Shown here: positions 10,296 through 23,874 of the stretch, in pieces
Layout: each line of letters begins with the position of its first letter
Position numbering within the stretch: position 1 is the first letter of the stretch
Source of the DNA: Roseovarius halotolerans
Lineage (GTDB): Bacteria; Pseudomonadota; Alphaproteobacteria; Rhodobacterales; Rhodobacteraceae
Reading direction: 5' to 3'
Length of the DNA: 64,000 bases
Assembly (NCBI RefSeq): GCF_900172255.1
Contig: NZ_FWFU01000001.1
Location: 1,240,001-1,304,000 of the forward strand
Notes under the pieces: model-generated
Database searches by the model: none
What the model was told of the DNA's origin: nothing
The model's input: only the letters and a program-made list of their open reading frames with translations
Made by a program: the position numbers and the translations under genes

Positions 10296-10324
10296 GATAT
10301 GAAGACAAAAGGAGAACATTTCAA
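10296..10324 (-). promoter_or_regulatory. Probable sigma-70 promoter of recA
   Basis: On the minus strand TTGAAA (10319-10324) and CATATC (10296-10301) are 17 bases apart. The predicted start near 10289 falls within the LexA box, the expected geometry for repression. Confidence 0.55.
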
Positions 10325-10418
10325 GATAATTGTTCACAGCGTCCAGTTTTTCGCGCAGATATGAAAATGTCGTTAACGCGCGGCGGATATGTTCGGTTGC
10401 TGTCGGAAAGGTGCAGAA

Positions 10419-11045
10419 ATGCTCGTGTTTTCAAAGGCCAGGCTGGTGTTCCTCTCGGTGCCAAAGACCGGCACCACCGCCTATCAGGCCGCGCTGGCAC
10501 CGCATGCGGCGATGGTCGTGAGCGATCCGCCCGAGCTCAAGCACGCGCCGGTGTTCCGCTATAACCGCTTCTTTCGCCCCGCGCTCGAGAAATTCATCGG
10601 CGCGCCGCTCGATGTCGTGGCGGTGATGCGCGAGCCCGTCGACTGGCTGGGAAGCTGGTACCGGTATCGCCGCCGCCCCTTCATGAAGGGACAGCGAAAC
10701 GCCACCCATGACATCGATTTCGACACCTTCGTCGACGCCTATACCAAAGGCGAAAGACCCTCTTTCGCCAATGTAGGTTCGCAGGCAAAGTTCCTCGAGC
10801 CGCAGAAGAACGGCACCGCAGTCACGCATCTTTTCCGCTACGAGGATCAGGCCGGGCTCAAGGCCTTTCTTCAGGAGAGGCTCGAGATCACCTTCGAGAC
10901 CGCAGAAGAAAACGCCTCGCCCGCGATGGCGCTGGACCTCTCCGAGGCGACCACAGAAAAGATGCGCCGCAAATGCGCCCACGAGTTCACCCTTTGGGAG
11001 GGGATCGGCACTGGAGGGGCTTATCGTCCTCTGCAGCCCGCCTAG
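10419..11045 (+). CDS. Sulfotransferase-like protein
   Basis: 208-residue protein with the two hallmarks of PAPS-dependent sulfotransferases: the N-terminal phosphosulfate loop FLSVPKTGTTA and, about 60 residues on, the 3'-phosphate site VVAVMREPVDWLGSWYR with its Arg and Ser. A later VTHLFRYEDQAGLKAFLQERL matches the helix of sulfotransferases before the C-terminal part. It would transfer sulfate from PAPS to an unknown acceptor, perhaps a surface glycan or lipid. The ATG at 10419 has GAAAGG ahead. It is divergent from recA and its stop shares a CTAG with cckA. Confidence 0.75.
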   Translation: MLVFSKARLVFLSVPKTGTTAYQAALAPHAAMVVSDPPELKHAPVFRYNRFFRPALEKFIGAPLDVVAVMREPVDWLGSWYRYRRRPFMKGQRNATHDIDFDTFVDAYTKGERPSFANVGSQAKFLEPQKNGTAVTHLFRYEDQAGLKAFLQERLEITFETAEENASPAMALDLSEATTEKMRRKCAHEFTLWEGIGTGGAYRPLQPA

Positions 11046-13357
11046 GCCGGACCGACGATTTCAGCCATCTGGCGCTGCACGGTCTCGGTGAGTTCGGTCA
11101 GCGAAAACGGCTTTGGAAGGAAGACCGAATTCGGAATCGCCTTTTGCGCATCCCCGAACGTCTCCTCGGCGTAGCCGGAGACAAAGACCACATGCACGTC
11201 GGGGCGATCCTTGAGGGCCTGCGCCACCCAGCTCGGCCCGTCAATGCCGGGCATGACCACGTCGCTCACGAAGACGTCGACCCTCATTTCGGGGTCCTTC
11301 AGCAGCTCAAGCGCGTCTTCGCCCGTTTCCGCCTCAAGCACGGTGTAACCACGCAGTTGCAGCGCGCGACTGGCGAAGGCGCGCACAGGCGCCTCGTCCT
11401 CGACCAGCAGCACGACACCATCGGCGTGCGCCTTGCCCTTGGTGCTGATCTCGGGCGCCTTCGCAGGTTCAACCGGCGCGTCATGGGCAGGCAAAAGCAA
11501 CTGGAACGTCGTGCCCGCACCAACCACGCTGTCGACAAAAATGAAACCGCCGGTCTGCTTCATGATGCCATAGGCCGTCGACAGGCCTAGCCCCGTGCCC
11601 TCGCCCGGACGCTTGGTCGTCACGAAGGGCTCGAACACCTTTTGCAGCTTGTCGGCGGGAATGCCGACGCCTTCGTCGATGACCCTGACAGAAACATAGC
11701 GCCCCGCTGCAACCACCGCCCGTCCCCGCCGCATCGGCTGCATAAGATCGAGATTCTCCGTCACGATCCGAATCTCGCCGCCATCGGGCATGGCGTCGCG
11801 TGCATTGACCACCAGATTCATCAGGACCTGCTCAAGCTGCCGCTTGTCGGCGCGGATCTTCGCGAGCATCGGGTCGTGGCTGAGCGCGAGCATCACCTTT
11901 TCACCCACCAGCCGGTTCAGCAGATGGGTCAGATCGGCCAGCATGTCGCGCATGTCCATGATCTCGGGGCGCAGGGTCTGTTTGCGTGAGTAGGCCAGCA
12001 GCTGATTGACCAGTGCCGCAGCACGGTTGGCGTTCTGGCTGATCTGCACGAGGTCCGCGTAATCCGCATCGCCCTGATCGTGTCGCAACAGCGCAAGGTC
12101 GCAATGGCCGGTGATCGCCGTCAGCAGATTGTTGAAATCATGCGCCACCCCGCCGGCAAGCTGGCCGATTGCCTGCATCTTCTGGCTCTGGACGAACTGC
12201 GCCTCCAGCGACTTGAGCTTCGTGGCATCGCTCAGAACCGCGATCAGAACGATCTTGTCGCCCTCGCTCACGCGGTTCAGGGTCACTTGCGCGAACACCT
12301 CCTTATCGTCCCGTCGCACCCGCATGAATTCCGAATGGCTGGCGCCGCGCCCGGCGGCGGCATCGCCCAGCCAGTCGGTGATCGAACGGCCCAACCCCTC
12401 CAGAAGGTCGCCAAGACGCCGGTCCTGACAGGCGGTGACACCCAGCAGATCACGCGCCGGGCGGTTCGACAATTCAATCTCGCCGCTCGGCGCCAGTTTC
12501 AGCAGCGGAACAGGCAGCTCATCGAAGAACGCCCAGCCATCGGGTTGTCGCTCGGGCGCGGCGATCCCCGGCAGCAGGAACAGCTCACGTCGCCCCGTCG
12601 CTCCTTCAAGCTCGACCACGAGGCATGGCATCGGTCCGGTGCGGGTGATGATATCGTTCACCTGACCGGGGCGCGGCGGTAACCGCGAAAAAATCGCATC
12701 AAGGCTGCGCACCCGCTCCCCCACCAGGCTGCGCGCGGCCGGATTCATGAACAGCACCGTACCCTTTCGCCCCACCGTCAAAAGCGGCAGCGGCATAGGA
12801 TCGGCATGGATCTGAACGCCGCCAAGCGGCTTCTCTACCCGCCACAGAAAGGCCTCGGGTCCGACGCGATGCACCGATATCTGCACATGACCCTGCCGTG
12901 TGACGACCGCCTCGCGCGCTGCCCCGCGTGCGCGCGCACGGCTTTCCAGCCGGAACAGAACCATCCCCGGATTGGCGAGCGCACCCTGAATCACCCCTGC
13001 CAGCGTGCTGGCTCTCCCGGCATCAAGCTGGCGCTCGGCGGCGGGATTGAGATGGACAAGCGTGCCATCTTCGCGCGCCACAAGACTGGGCGTCGGGTCA
13101 TGATCCAGAAGCTGCGCGAGCCTGCGCTGAAGCACGCGATCCGCCCGCGCCCGCAGATAGGAAAGAAGCGCGACCCATCCCGCTGTCATGGCCAGCGTTC
13201 CCGCGATCAGCCAGACCAGCGCCTGCACCAGTCCCGCCCCGAAAATCACGCCGGTCGCAGCAAAGATGACCGCCGCAGCGAGAATCGCAACGACCCGCGA
13301 CCGCATGCCCGTTGTGGCCCGGTGCAGCGGCCTCGGGAATTGAGCGGTTTCTGTCAC
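11042..13357 (-). CDS. cckA: Hybrid histidine kinase CckA
   Basis: 771-residue membrane hybrid kinase at the top of the CckA-ChpT-CtrA phosphorelay that controls cell cycle, motility and gene-transfer-agent genes in this order. Two membrane helices lie at residues ~22-44 and 46-68. PAS-like repeats follow (about 80-180, 185-265, 275-380), then HisKA with H406 in GGVAHDFNNLLTAITGH, the CckA-type H-box. The ATPase boxes are NLVVNARDAM, DEGVGIP and GEGTGLGLSTAYGI, and the receiver domain is 646-771 with phospho-acceptor D699 (FVSDVVMPG). Its partner chpT lies 7 kb away. Convergent with the sulfotransferase gene. Confidence 0.93.
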   Translation of the reverse strand: MTETAQFPRPLHRATTGMRSRVVAILAAAVIFAATGVIFGAGLVQALVWLIAGTLAMTAGWVALLSYLRARADRVLQRRLAQLLDHDPTPSLVAREDGTLVHLNPAAERQLDAGRASTLAGVIQGALANPGMVLFRLESRARARGAAREAVVTRQGHVQISVHRVGPEAFLWRVEKPLGGVQIHADPMPLPLLTVGRKGTVLFMNPAARSLVGERVRSLDAIFSRLPPRPGQVNDIITRTGPMPCLVVELEGATGRRELFLLPGIAAPERQPDGWAFFDELPVPLLKLAPSGEIELSNRPARDLLGVTACQDRRLGDLLEGLGRSITDWLGDAAAGRGASHSEFMRVRRDDKEVFAQVTLNRVSEGDKIVLIAVLSDATKLKSLEAQFVQSQKMQAIGQLAGGVAHDFNNLLTAITGHCDLALLRHDQGDADYADLVQISQNANRAAALVNQLLAYSRKQTLRPEIMDMRDMLADLTHLLNRLVGEKVMLALSHDPMLAKIRADKRQLEQVLMNLVVNARDAMPDGGEIRIVTENLDLMQPMRRGRAVVAAGRYVSVRVIDEGVGIPADKLQKVFEPFVTTKRPGEGTGLGLSTAYGIMKQTGGFIFVDSVVGAGTTFQLLLPAHDAPVEPAKAPEISTKGKAHADGVVLLVEDEAPVRAFASRALQLRGYTVLEAETGEDALELLKDPEMRVDVFVSDVVMPGIDGPSWVAQALKDRPDVHVVFVSGYAEETFGDAQKAIPNSVFLPKPFSLTELTETVQRQMAEIVGPA

Positions 13358-13461
13358 CTGTTGACCCCCGGTCTTCGATTCGGTTCAGACCGTTCTGGCC
13401 GAAAACCCTTTCGCGAAGGTTAAGATAGACCGAAAACACCCGTCAAGGTTGTATACCCGCA

Positions 13462-14625
13462 TCATGAACGCCGCTGGACAACCCACAGGTAGAAACCGTC
13501 GCCTTCGTCACCGATGGGCCACCGTCGTCTCAGGGTCTCGCGCCAGCCGGGATGGCGGGCCATGAAATGATCGCTTTGCGCCTCGTTCTCGGCGTGAAAC
13601 AGCGAACAGGTCGCATAGGCCAATTGCCCTTGCGGCGCGACCAGCGCCTGCGCCCGATCAAGGATATCGCCCTGAATCCGAGTCAACTCGCCAAGGCGCT
13701 CGGCGGACAGGCGCCATTTCTCATCCGGGCTGCGCCGCCAGGTGCCACTGCCCGAACAGGGTGCATCGCAAAGCACTAGATCATAAAGCGCAGCTTCCTC
13801 GGCATCGTCCAGCAGCTGAACATCGACCCCGGCACGCGCGGCGCGGGCCGGCAGATCGGCCATCCGGCGCGGTGCCGCGTCATGGGCGTAAAAGGCGGAA
13901 TCGGCACGTGCCGCCAGCGCCAGAACCTTGCCTCCCCCGCCTGCGCAGTAGTCAAGCACCCGCCCTGCCCCCGACAGATCAAGCGCCGCCATCGCGGCCT
14001 GGCTCGATCCGTCCTGCAATTCAACCATGCCCTCGATGAACGCCCGCGAATTCGCAACCCCGCGGGCGCCTTTATCAAGGCGCAGCGCCATAGGGGCTAT
14101 GGCGACCGGCTCGGCGGCCAGCCCATCCTCGGCGAGGATCGCAATGACCTCGTCGCGCGTGGCGCGCCGCTCGTTCACCCGCAACATGAGCGGCGCGCGC
14201 CCGCGCAGCGCAAGCGCGGCCTCCTCGGCGCGCTTGCCAAGTGACTCATCGAAAAGGCTCAGCATCCAGTCGGGCAGGTCCAACCGCTCGCCATCGCTCT
14301 CGGGTTGATGACCGCCGGCGGCTTCATCCGCGGTCAGGGGCGCGGGCGCGTGGCCCTCACCCGAAAATAGTGCCCCGATCGGTTCATTCGCATCCCGCAC
14401 TGCCCCAAGCATCAGGCCCCGGCCCGTCATCGCGCCGCCAAGACATGCATAGGAGCGTTTACAGCGAAGCGCCTGGTAGACGTGATCACGCACCGCCGCG
14501 CGGTCCTTCGACCCCGCATAGCGCGCGCCGCGCGCCCAGCCGGTCAGCGCCTTTTCAGCCGCCTCGCCCGCCAGCACCGCATCGAGAACCCCGATCGCGG
14601 CGGCGATCCGCGCGCCGGGTGTCAT
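13462..14625 (-). CDS. RsmB/NOP-family RNA (cytosine-5)-methyltransferase
   Basis: 387-residue SAM-dependent RNA m5C methyltransferase, most like RsmB (16S rRNA C967). The N-terminal third is the NusB-like helical domain. The catalytic domain shows VLDYCAGGGGKVLALAA for SAM binding, DAPCSGSGTWRRSPDEKW with the release cysteine of motif IV, and LAYATCSLFHAENEAQ with the catalytic TCS cysteine of motif VI. A little shorter than E. coli RsmB, as is common in alphaproteobacteria. It lies 18 bases downstream of guaB's end but on the same strand, so it precedes guaB's reading direction only as the distal gene of that unit. Confidence 0.87.
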   Translation of the reverse strand: MTPGARIAAAIGVLDAVLAGEAAEKALTGWARGARYAGSKDRAAVRDHVYQALRCKRSYACLGGAMTGRGLMLGAVRDANEPIGALFSGEGHAPAPLTADEAAGGHQPESDGERLDLPDWMLSLFDESLGKRAEEAALALRGRAPLMLRVNERRATRDEVIAILAEDGLAAEPVAIAPMALRLDKGARGVANSRAFIEGMVELQDGSSQAAMAALDLSGAGRVLDYCAGGGGKVLALAARADSAFYAHDAAPRRMADLPARAARAGVDVQLLDDAEEAALYDLVLCDAPCSGSGTWRRSPDEKWRLSAERLGELTRIQGDILDRAQALVAPQGQLAYATCSLFHAENEAQSDHFMARHPGWRETLRRRWPIGDEGDGFYLWVVQRRS

Positions 14626-14643
14626 GGCGCGGCCCTGCCGGGT

Positions 14644-16867
<2,224 letters not shown>

Positions 16868-16871
16868 CTGC

Positions 16872-17708
16872 TCAGCCCGCAGCCTGACGGTCGGGCGGCA
16901 TTCCTACGCGCACGATACGCTCGACATGGGCGGCCAGCGCCTTCCGGTTGTCAAAACCATCGACCCTGACCGGATCATGATAAACGACCCTGACGGCACC
17001 ATGTCGGCGCGCAGCCAGCATCGCCAGAAGATGCGGCGCGAAATCCATGTCGCCCCACCAGCCGTAGAATCGCGGGTCCGCGCCCTCGGGTGCGCTGTAG
17101 ATCACACTGACCGGCTGAATATGCACATCATGCAGAAGGTCTGGTGCATAGAACGCCTGAAACAGGGTCGTCCTGAACGGCAACACCCGGAACCCGTCGG
17201 TCGATGTGCCCTCGGGAAAGAACAAGAGCCTGTGTCCCGCCAGCAGCCTTGCCTCGAAAAGCTCGGTCTGGGCACGAGCCTCCCTCGGGTCGCGACTGAT
17301 GAAGACGGTTCCCGCGCAACGCGCCAACGTGCCGATCCCGGGCCAGCCCGCGACTTCGGATTTCGACACGAAATAGATCCGCTTGCGTGCATTCAGCGCG
17401 AAGATATCGAGCCATGACGAATGGTTGGCGACCACCGCACCATGCTTGCGCATCGGGCGCCCTTCGATTTCATGGCGCATCCCCAATATACGGAACATCG
17501 CGCGGCTGACGCGTTCTGGAACATGCGCAGTCCAGGGGCGGTGAAGCCCGTGAATCGGCCGCTCGATCCCGCGCAGCGCAAGCAGCAGCACCAGACCGCC
17601 CACCAGCAGAACAGCCATTGCCCCGCCCCGGATTCCGACCCGCAGCCAGCCCGCGACTCCGATCGGGGCCAAGGGTGGCACATCGCCCGAGTCCCAGGTG
17701 AAGTTCAC
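16872..17708 (-). CDS. olsA: 1-acyl-glycerol-3-phosphate / lyso-ornithine-lipid acyltransferase
   Basis: 278-residue PlsC-family acyltransferase. The catalytic H-x4-D motif is in VVANHSSWLDIFALN and the acceptor-phosphate motif in LFFPEGTSTDGFRVLPF; a membrane helix near residues 25-50 anchors it to the inner membrane. Its ATG overlaps the stop of the OlsB gene by four bases, which identifies it as OlsA: it adds the second fatty acid to lyso-ornithine lipid. OlsA proteins of this order can also make phosphatidic acid, but that cannot be judged here. Overlapping translation suggests matched output with OlsB. Confidence 0.83.
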   Translation of the reverse strand: MNFTWDSGDVPPLAPIGVAGWLRVGIRGGAMAVLLVGGLVLLLALRGIERPIHGLHRPWTAHVPERVSRAMFRILGMRHEIEGRPMRKHGAVVANHSSWLDIFALNARKRIYFVSKSEVAGWPGIGTLARCAGTVFISRDPREARAQTELFEARLLAGHRLLFFPEGTSTDGFRVLPFRTTLFQAFYAPDLLHDVHIQPVSVIYSAPEGADPRFYGWWGDMDFAPHLLAMLAARRHGAVRVVYHDPVRVDGFDNRKALAAHVERIVRVGMPPDRQAAG

Positions 17709-18475
17709 CCCGCAGCATCCTTTGTATAAATGGTTTTCTGCTTTTCACTCATGCGGGTGGTATCCATCACCAGGCAGATATCCGTGGTGTTGAAATCGTG
17801 ATCGACAAAGGCGCCCTCGCCGACATAACCGCCAAGGCGCAGATAGGCCTTTATCAATGCCGGAACCTGCAACATCGCCGCGCGCCGGTCGAGATCGGCC
17901 TCGGGAACAAGGTCCATGCTCTGGAAATGCGCGGGCTGTGCGCGCACCCGCAGCGGCGGCGGCGCCAGGTGCCGGTGATGGAGTAGCGAGAGCGGCTGCG
18001 CCAGTTCCTGCGGGTCGGTGCCGTGAAAGCTGGCCACGCCGAACAGGATCTCTATCCCGTGCTCGGCGACATAGCCCGCCAGTCCCGTCCAGAGATGATA
18101 CATCGCCGCACCGCCCCGGTAGTCGGCATCGAGGCAGGAGCGGCCCAGCTCCATCAGCCGCCGCCCCGAACGCTTGAGGATGTCGAGATCGTATTCATCC
18201 TCGGAATAGAACTGCCCTGCACATCGCGCCCGGTCATCGCGCAGCACCCGGTAGACGCCGATGACATCGCCGCCCCTTGCATCGTCCATCAGGAGGAGGT
18301 GATCGAACCATTCGTCGAACCGGTCGCGCTCAAGGCGCGCATCGTGATCCACCAGCGGCCCGTCGCCGCCCAGTTCCTCGACAAAGACGCGGTAGCGCAG
18401 ACGCTGCGCAGCGCGCAGCTCGTCTTCGCTGCTGGCCAGCTTCACGCGAAACTGAGGAACATGTGCTGAATCCAT
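17705..18475 (-). CDS. olsB: L-ornithine N(alpha)-acyltransferase
   Basis: 256-residue GNAT-superfamily enzyme that moves a 3-hydroxyacyl group from ACP to ornithine, the first step of phosphorus-free ornithine-lipid synthesis. Typical OlsB features: LRAAQRLRYRVFVEELG, a downstream DHDARLERDRFDEWFDHLL, the GNAT core VIGVYRVLRDDRAR and MELGRSCLDADYRGGAAMYHLW, then the active-site region LFGVASFHGTDP. The ATG at 18475 begins at the normal place; an upstream frame to 18529 lacks support. First gene of olsBA, which in related bacteria is raised under phosphate limitation; I could not see a clear Pho box. Confidence 0.85.
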   Translation of the reverse strand: MDSAHVPQFRVKLASSEDELRAAQRLRYRVFVEELGGDGPLVDHDARLERDRFDEWFDHLLLMDDARGGDVIGVYRVLRDDRARCAGQFYSEDEYDLDILKRSGRRLMELGRSCLDADYRGGAAMYHLWTGLAGYVAEHGIEILFGVASFHGTDPQELAQPLSLLHHRHLAPPPLRVRAQPAHFQSMDLVPEADLDRRAAMLQVPALIKAYLRLGGYVGEGAFVDHDFNTTDICLVMDTTRMSEKQKTIYTKDAAG

Positions 18476-18589
18476 CGTGCCTCGAGCTGCTTTGCGGCAT
18501 GTGGCGTGGTTGTAGTGAAGGCTCTGCACAATGGCAACGCCCGCGCACGATCACCCTGCACCCGCAGCCGCGTTAATCATTTGGTAACT

Positions 18590-18775
18590 CTATCGGTCCT
18601 CTATGACAGGAAGCAACGCCACGCGGTTCGCGTCGATCACCATCTTTCCGGTCTCCCGGAAATTCACCGTGATGCGCCCGCCGATGTTGGATTGCACCTG
18701 CCCGATCCCCCAATCGGGCTGCTCCGGATGCCGCACCAGCATGCCGGGTTCGAGAAGTGAATTGAGGTCCGACAT
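18590..18775 (-). CDS. DUF3553 protein
   Basis: 61-residue protein made of one DUF3553 domain: LEPGMLVRHPEQPDWGIGQVQS, then GGRITVNFRETGKMVIDANRVALLPV, a small beta-barrel resembling the RNA-polymerase-binding domain of CarD/Mfd and helicases. The start codon stands 27 bases from the chpT start on the other strand, with GAAGGG as ribosome site. Function unknown; a role in nucleic-acid or polymerase binding is an inference from the fold. Too short to be confused with a helicase tail; no longer frame surrounds it. Confidence 0.75.
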   Translation of the reverse strand: MSDLNSLLEPGMLVRHPEQPDWGIGQVQSNIGGRITVNFRETGKMVIDANRVALLPVIEDR

Positions 18776-18802
18776 ATGCGTGCGCCCTTCGGAGTGATCG
18801 AC

Positions 18803-19414
18803 ATGCCCCACCATAGCGAAACACTGGCCGCACTGATAGGCTCGCGGATCTGCCATGACCTCATCAGCCCGATCGGCGCCGTCGCCAATGGCCTCGAACT
18901 GCTGCGGCTTTCCGGCGCGGATGAGCGGCCCGAGATGGCGCTGGTCAGCGACAGTGCCGCCCATGCCAATGCCCGTATCCGCCTGTTTCGCCTCGCCTTC
19001 GGTATCGCCTCGGATGCGCAGATGGTCAGCGCCGAGGAAATTCGCCGCATCCTTTCGGAGATCTATGACGGCAGCCGCATCACCCTTGACTGGGCCCCGG
19101 CGGACAGCATGGCGCGGCGCATCGCGCAGGTGGTGCTGCTGGCAACGCTCTGCTGCGAACACGCCCTGCCCTATGGCGGCGCGCTTTGCGTCCGCATCGG
19201 CGATGATGCATGGCATATCCGCGCTCAGGGCGAACGGTTGCGGCTCGATCCCGGTTTCTGGGGCTTGCTGCGCGGCGAAGCACAGACCGCCGAGGTGCCC
19301 CCGGCGGCGGTGCAGTTCCTGCTTCTGCCGCTGCAAATGGCGTCTATGAACCGCCGCTGTTCGTTTGAAACCGGCCCCGACAGCGTTGAAATCACCATCG
19401 GGCGCCAGAGCTAG
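18803..19414 (+). CDS. chpT: Histidine phosphotransferase ChpT
   Basis: 203-residue dimeric phosphotransferase that passes the phosphate from CckA's receiver to CtrA and CpdR. The N-terminal helix pair carries the acceptor histidine in [24 protein letters not shown] (His18), followed by [11 protein letters not shown]. The C-terminal part is the degenerate Bergerat (HATPase-like) domain that no longer binds ATP, as known for ChpT. Chosen ATG has GGAG eight bases ahead; an ATG at 18776 abuts the divergent DUF3553 start. Its TAG shares a CTAG with proA. CtrA itself is not in the window. Confidence 0.88.
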   Translation: MPHHSETLAALIGSRICHDLISPIGAVANGLELLRLSGADERPEMALVSDSAAHANARIRLFRLAFGIASDAQMVSAEEIRRILSEIYDGSRITLDWAPADSMARRIAQVVLLATLCCEHALPYGGALCVRIGDDAWHIRAQGERLRLDPGFWGLLRGEAQTAEVPPAAVQFLLLPLQMASMNRRCSFETGPDSVEITIGRQS

Positions 19415-20676
19415 CGACGGGTCGCGCCATCGCCTTCGACAAGATACTTGAAACTGGTCAGCTGCGCGGCCCCGACCGGCCCGCGCGCATGCAGCTTGCC
19501 CGTCGCGATGCCGATCTCGGCGCCCATGCCGAACTCGCCGCCATCGGCGAACTGGGTCGAGGCGTTGCGCATCAGGATCGCGGAATCGAGCCGCTGAAAA
19601 AACGCGGCGGCGGCGGAATCATCCTCGGTGATGATGCAATCGGTATGCTGCGAAGCATAGCGGCGGATATGCGCGATGGCCCCATCGAGATCATCCACCA
19701 CGCGCGCGGCGACAATACTGTCCAGGTATTCGCAACCCCAATCCGCATCAGTGGCGGCCTTCGTCCCCTCGATCGCCTGCAATGTCTCATCCGCGCGCAC
19801 TTCGACCCCGGCATCCATCAACGCGCGCACCACGCCCTGGCCGATCGTATCGACGATATCGCGATGAATCAGCAGGCACTCAAGCGCGCCGCAGATACCT
19901 GTGCGCCGGGTCTTGGCATTCAGCACCACTTTCAGGGCCTTTTCAGGATCCGCCTCGCGGTCGATGAAGATATGCACGATACCCTCGAGATGCGCAAAGA
20001 CCGGCACCCGCGCCTCGTTCTGCACCAGCGCCACAAGGCCCTTGCCGCCACGCGGCACGATCACGTCGATATCGTCCACCATGGTCAGCATTGCCTGCAC
20101 AGCAGCGCGGTCGCGCGTCGGCACAAGCTGAATCGCATCCTCGGGCAGACCGGCGGCGCGCAGCCCCTCGACAAGGCAGGCATGGATCGCGCTCGAGGAA
20201 TGGAAGCTCTCGGACCCGCCCCGCAGGATCACCGCATTTCCCGCCTTGAGGCAAAGCGCACCGGCATCGGCGGTGACATTCGGGCGGCTTTCATAGATCA
20301 CGCCGATCACGCCGATGGGGGTGCGCACCCGGCGGATATGCAAACCCGACTCCATGTCCCACTCGGCCAGAACCTCGCCCACCGGATCGTCCTGCGCGGC
20401 CACTGCACGCAGGCCCGTGACAATGCCGCCGATCCGGTCCTCGGTCAGCAGCAGGCGGTCCATCATGGCATCCGACAGGCCCTTGTCGCGCCCAAAAGCC
20501 ATATCCTGTTCGTTGGCCGCCATGATCGCGGCGCGCCCGTTCCAGACCGCATCGGCTGCCAGCTCCAGCGCCTTGCGCTTGGCATCCGCGCCGGCGCTCG
20601 CCAGTTCACTGGCCGCGGCCCTTGCACGCTGGCCGATCCCGGCCATCAATGCGGGAATGTCATCCACGTCTTTCAT
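19411..20676 (-). CDS. proA: Glutamate-5-semialdehyde dehydrogenase (gamma-glutamyl phosphate reductase)
   Basis: 421-residue NADPH-dependent enzyme for the second step of proline synthesis. ALDH-superfamily motifs seen: [18 protein letters not shown], the [16 protein letters not shown] segment, and the catalytic cysteine in [17 protein letters not shown]; the end has [27 protein letters not shown]. Full length. It lies 47 bases after proB in the obgE-proB-proA order, so the two proline enzymes probably share a message with the ribosome GTPase. Confidence 0.96.
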   Translation of the reverse strand: MKDVDDIPALMAGIGQRARAAASELASAGADAKRKALELAADAVWNGRAAIMAANEQDMAFGRDKGLSDAMMDRLLLTEDRIGGIVTGLRAVAAQDDPVGEVLAEWDMESGLHIRRVRTPIGVIGVIYESRPNVTADAGALCLKAGNAVILRGGSESFHSSSAIHACLVEGLRAAGLPEDAIQLVPTRDRAAVQAMLTMVDDIDVIVPRGGKGLVALVQNEARVPVFAHLEGIVHIFIDREADPEKALKVVLNAKTRRTGICGALECLLIHRDIVDTIGQGVVRALMDAGVEVRADETLQAIEGTKAATDADWGCEYLDSIVAARVVDDLDGAIAHIRRYASQHTDCIITEDDSAAAAFFQRLDSAILMRNASTQFADGGEFGMGAEIGIATGKLHARGPVGAAQLTSFKYLVEGDGATRR

Positions 20677-20723
20677 CGTTCACTTCCCTGAATTCATGGG
20701 ACGGTTCTTATCACCGCCGCACC

Positions 20724-22864
<2,141 letters not shown>

Positions 22865-22886
22865 TTATGCAAAGGCCACTCCGGGC

Positions 22887-23426
22887 TCAATCCATTTTCA
22901 GACTGTAGGTCCATGTGGGCACCTTGGCACCACGCGCAACCGAGAAGCTTTCGGCATCCCCAAGATAGGCGAAACCGCATTTGGTCAAAACCCTCGCCGA
23001 GACCGGGTTATCCTGAAAGACCGTGGCAAAGATCGTGCGGCACTCCAGCGGGTTGGCCGCGATCAGCGCGGCCACCGCCGCCGAGGCGACACCGCTGTTC
23101 CAATAGGCCGGCGCGACCCAATAGCCGATCTCGCACTGCCCCAGATCAACCCGTTCAAGGCCGATCACGCCCATGACCTCCGGCCCGTCGCTGCGCGTGC
23201 CGTCCAGCGCCCAGACATCCTCGGTGCGTTCCTTTGAAAGAGCGCGCGCGATGAAGGCCTCGGTCGTGCCAGGCGGCAGCGGATGGGGAATCGACGTCGT
23301 GGCAGAGGCCACCCGTTGATCGGCGGTAAAGAATTCGATCAGCCCGGCATCCGACGGACGCAGCGGGCGCAGGTCGAAACGTTCGGTCTCGATCACCGGC
23401 TGATTGACGATCAGGTCGTGTAACAT
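22887..23426 (-). CDS. GNAT acetyltransferase (RimJ/RimL type)
   Basis: 179-residue N-acetyltransferase. It begins with the usual family phrase PVIETERFDLRPLRPSDAGLIEFF and holds VMGVIGLERVDLGQCEIGYWVAPAYWNSGVASAAVAALI, where the last part is the acetyl-CoA loop, followed by the FATVFQDNPVSARVLTKCGF helix. RimJ/RimL relatives acetylate ribosomal-protein N-termini, but many members have other targets. It sits between rpmA and obgE on the same strand, 31 bases from obgE; GAGGAGA precedes its ATG. Confidence 0.83.
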   Translation of the reverse strand: MLHDLIVNQPVIETERFDLRPLRPSDAGLIEFFTADQRVASATTSIPHPLPPGTTEAFIARALSKERTEDVWALDGTRSDGPEVMGVIGLERVDLGQCEIGYWVAPAYWNSGVASAAVAALIAANPLECRTIFATVFQDNPVSARVLTKCGFAYLGDAESFSVARGAKVPTWTYSLKMD

Positions 23427-23523
23427 GCGCGTTCTCTCCTCAGATTGCGCTTTCGGGGGAATGCACCTCTCACCGTGGGCATGTTGCCCTCGTCCCTTCG
23501 CATCCCGACGGATTGACCCGAAA

Positions 23524-23556
23524 TGAAAAGGGGACCGGCGCTGGCGCCGATCCCCA
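23524..23556 (-). terminator. Intrinsic terminator after rpmA
   Basis: On the minus strand GGGGATCGGCG / CGCCGGTCCCC (one mismatch, short loop) is followed by TTTTCATTT, 27 bases past the rpmA stop. It separates the ribosomal genes from the GNAT/obgE/proBA unit. Confidence 0.65.
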
Positions 23557-23582
23557 AATTGTCTGAACTCTCTCAGATCGGC

Positions 23583-23852
23583 TTACTCGGCAGCCTCCGC
23601 GACTGGAGCCACCGAAATGAAAGTGCGGCCCTTGAGGCCTTTGTGGAACTTCACGGCGCCTTCGGCAGTGGCAAAGATCGTGTGATCCTTGCCCTGGCCG
23701 ACGCCTTCGCCCGGCCAGAACTTGTTGCCGCGCTGACGCACGATGATGTTGCCCGGAATGACGGCCTGGCCGCCATATTTCTTCACGCCAAGACGGCGAC
23801 CCGCTGAGTCGCGACCGTTACGGGAGGAACCGCCTGCTTTCTTGTGTGCCAT
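23583..23852 (-). CDS. rpmA: Ribosomal protein L27
   Basis: 89-residue large-subunit protein whose N-terminal tail reaches the peptidyl-transferase centre. [20 protein letters not shown] and [22 protein letters not shown] are diagnostic. The protein starts directly at the mature tail, without the cleaved extension of Firmicutes. It follows rplU by 22 bases, the standard rplU-rpmA pair. Confidence 0.98.
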   Translation of the reverse strand: MAHKKAGGSSRNGRDSAGRRLGVKKYGGQAVIPGNIIVRQRGNKFWPGEGVGQGKDHTIFATAEGAVKFHKGLKGRTFISVAPVAEAAE

Positions 23853-23874
23853 ATCGTGTTACTCCTTTCGCCCT

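Noticed and set aside
8962..10302. 446-codon plus-strand frame over recA
   Set aside because: Shadow of recA and its control region; it reads through the recA promoter and the LexA box.
18573..18587. TTAA-TCATTTG-GTAA as a CtrA binding site near olsB
   Set aside because: One half-site deviates and the position is ~100 bases from the olsB start; chance matches to this AT motif are expected in AT-rich gaps.
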